Position numbers and translations under genes: made by a program. From the NCBI GenBank assembly GCA_043798445.1, contig JAZDOQ010000006.1, positions 1-24,938 of the forward strand: a stretch of 24,938 bases of DNA. Reading direction: 5' to 3'. The stretch is from CAIJMI01 sp043798445. GTDB taxonomy: Bacteria > Patescibacteriota > Microgenomatia > UBA10105 > UBA927. Positions 24,513 to 24,938 of the stretch are shown piece by piece (the first letter of the stretch is position 1; each line of letters begins with the position of its first letter). Under the pieces are notes generated by a model. It was not told where the DNA came from. It made no database searches and worked only from the letters and a program-made list of their open reading frames with translations.

Positions 24513-24595
24513 CAACTATAGGGCAGTTTTAAAATTTGGCCATATGCTGGAATCCCTGTAAAAGGACAAAAGTATCTCACACTAGGAATATTCGG

Positions 24596-24601
24596 TATAA
24601 T
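24596..24601 (+). promoter_or_regulatory. -10 box directly before the intron endonuclease ORF
   Basis: A perfect TATAAT (24596-24601) preceded by GG lies six bases before the ATG at 24608. A transcript from it would start on the ATG and be leaderless. No clear -35 is present, so it may be fortuitous in A/T-rich DNA. Confidence 0.3.
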
Positions 24602-24607
24602 TAAATT

Positions 24608-24938
24608 ATGAATATTTCTGACAATGTGTTGAGTGCAGGCAATCAGCAGGAAAGGCTTCCGAAGAAGAAGGAAAATTTATGTTATTATCTCGCTGGATTT
24701 GTTGATGGAGAGGGTAGTTTTTCTATTACTATTCATCGACATCCTGTTCGCTTTGGATGGGTAATTGATCCAATGTTTCAGGTATACCAACATAAAGATA
24801 ATGCATATATTTTATATATCTTTAAGAAAGTATTTACATGTGGATATGTAAGTGAAAAAGGAGGAAATCCGAGTTGTTTTGTATATTGCGTTGATAATTT
24901 ACGTGATATAGAACAAAAAGTGATTCCTTTCTTTGAAA
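24608..24938 (+). CDS. LAGLIDADG homing endonuclease in the 23S intron (3' truncated by window)
   Basis: The first 110 residues are visible and the frame is open to the window end. LAGFVDGEGSF at residues 28-38 is the LAGLIDADG helix and its following strand; Glu35 is the predicted metal-binding catalytic acid. Only one motif is seen so far, so it may be a single-motif, dimeric enzyme of the I-CreI/I-CeuI kind, but a second motif could lie beyond the window. The enzyme would cut intron-free 23S genes and spread the intron; it could also help splicing. No Shine-Dalgarno precedes the ATG. Confidence 0.88.
   Translation, partial: MNISDNVLSAGNQQERLPKKKENLCYYLAGFVDGEGSFSITIHRHPVRFGWVIDPMFQVYQHKDNAYILYIFKKVFTCGYVSEKGGNPSCFVYCVDNLRDIEQKVIPFFE

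Larger units (their letters stand above)
24513..24938 (+). mobile_element. Group I intron in 23S helix 69 (partial), L1923 site
   Basis: The 23S sequence stops matching after AACTGT at 24507-24512, equivalent to E. coli U1923, and an A/T-rich segment with an endonuclease ORF follows. The exon end AACTGT can pair with GCAGTT at 24523-24528, giving a P1 helix with the diagnostic U-G pair at the splice site. This is the same insertion site as the chloroplast intron that encodes I-CeuI. The core helices P3-P7 and the 3' splice site are mostly outside the window, so the subgroup cannot be set. Confidence 0.82.

Overview
The window looks like a piece of a bacterial chromosome, probably from the Candidate Phyla Radiation (Patescibacteria); this assignment is inference. 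The 23S rRNA, the Shine-Dalgarno sites and the sigma70-type promoters are bacterial. The small tightly packed genes, a group I intron with a LAGLIDADG gene inside 23S, an ATP-dependent archaeal-type DNA ligase, an EndoQ-like nuclease and small conserved proteins of unknown role all fit that lineage. No marker gene in the window fixes the phylum.

Layout. 1-126: the C-terminal end of an integrase-type transposase. 189-9064 (+ strand): a Fic enzyme, ATP-dependent DNA ligase, Na+/Ca2+ exchanger-family protein, family 2 glycosyltransferase, EndoQ-like endonuclease, small DUF4870-type membrane protein, peptidyl-tRNA hydrolase, an 86-aa conserved protein, a membrane protein, an RnlA-toxin-like protein and a CPBP-family membrane protease. 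9061-13389 (- strand): a five-gene copper/thiol operon, csoR-copA-VKOR-DsbA-SDR. 13454-14694 (+): divergent from it, a DsbD/TauE-type membrane protein with a cupredoxin-like tail, then a CopZ-like metallochaperone. The two arms share a compact control region in which a CsoR-type operator lies among overlapping promoters. 14696-15118 (-): a nucleoside 2-deoxyribosyltransferase-like enzyme. 15193-18410 (+): thioredoxin, thioredoxin reductase, a flavin reductase and glutamate dehydrogenase. 18420-21734 (-): carbamate kinase, a tiny Cys-containing protein, a YgeW-type carbamoyltransferase and an ornithine carbamoyltransferase.

21735-24938 is an RNA region. A near-consensus promoter drives a structured stretch of about 180 nt that ends in a strong intrinsic terminator. 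tRNA-Ala(UGC), a spacer with at least six hairpins (two of them terminator-like), and the 23S rRNA follow. No 16S gene lies upstream, so the rRNA genes are unlinked here. The 23S is interrupted in helix 69, at the equivalent of E. coli U1923, by a group I intron encoding a LAGLIDADG protein; both run off the window.

How the parts may work together (inference). The ligase and EndoQ-like enzyme could cut and reseal DNA at deaminated bases. The copper arms combine sensing (CsoR), export (CopA), chaperoning (HMA protein) and extracytoplasmic thiol/copper chemistry (VKOR, DsbA, DsbD-like protein). The carbamoyltransferases and carbamate kinase could make ATP from a ureido compound through carbamoyl phosphate, releasing ammonia that glutamate dehydrogenase can use. 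Several genes (fic, the glycosyltransferase, the 7433 membrane protein and the intron endonuclease) have -10 boxes so close to the ATG that their mRNAs would be leaderless or nearly so, while operon-internal genes often have good Shine-Dalgarno sites.
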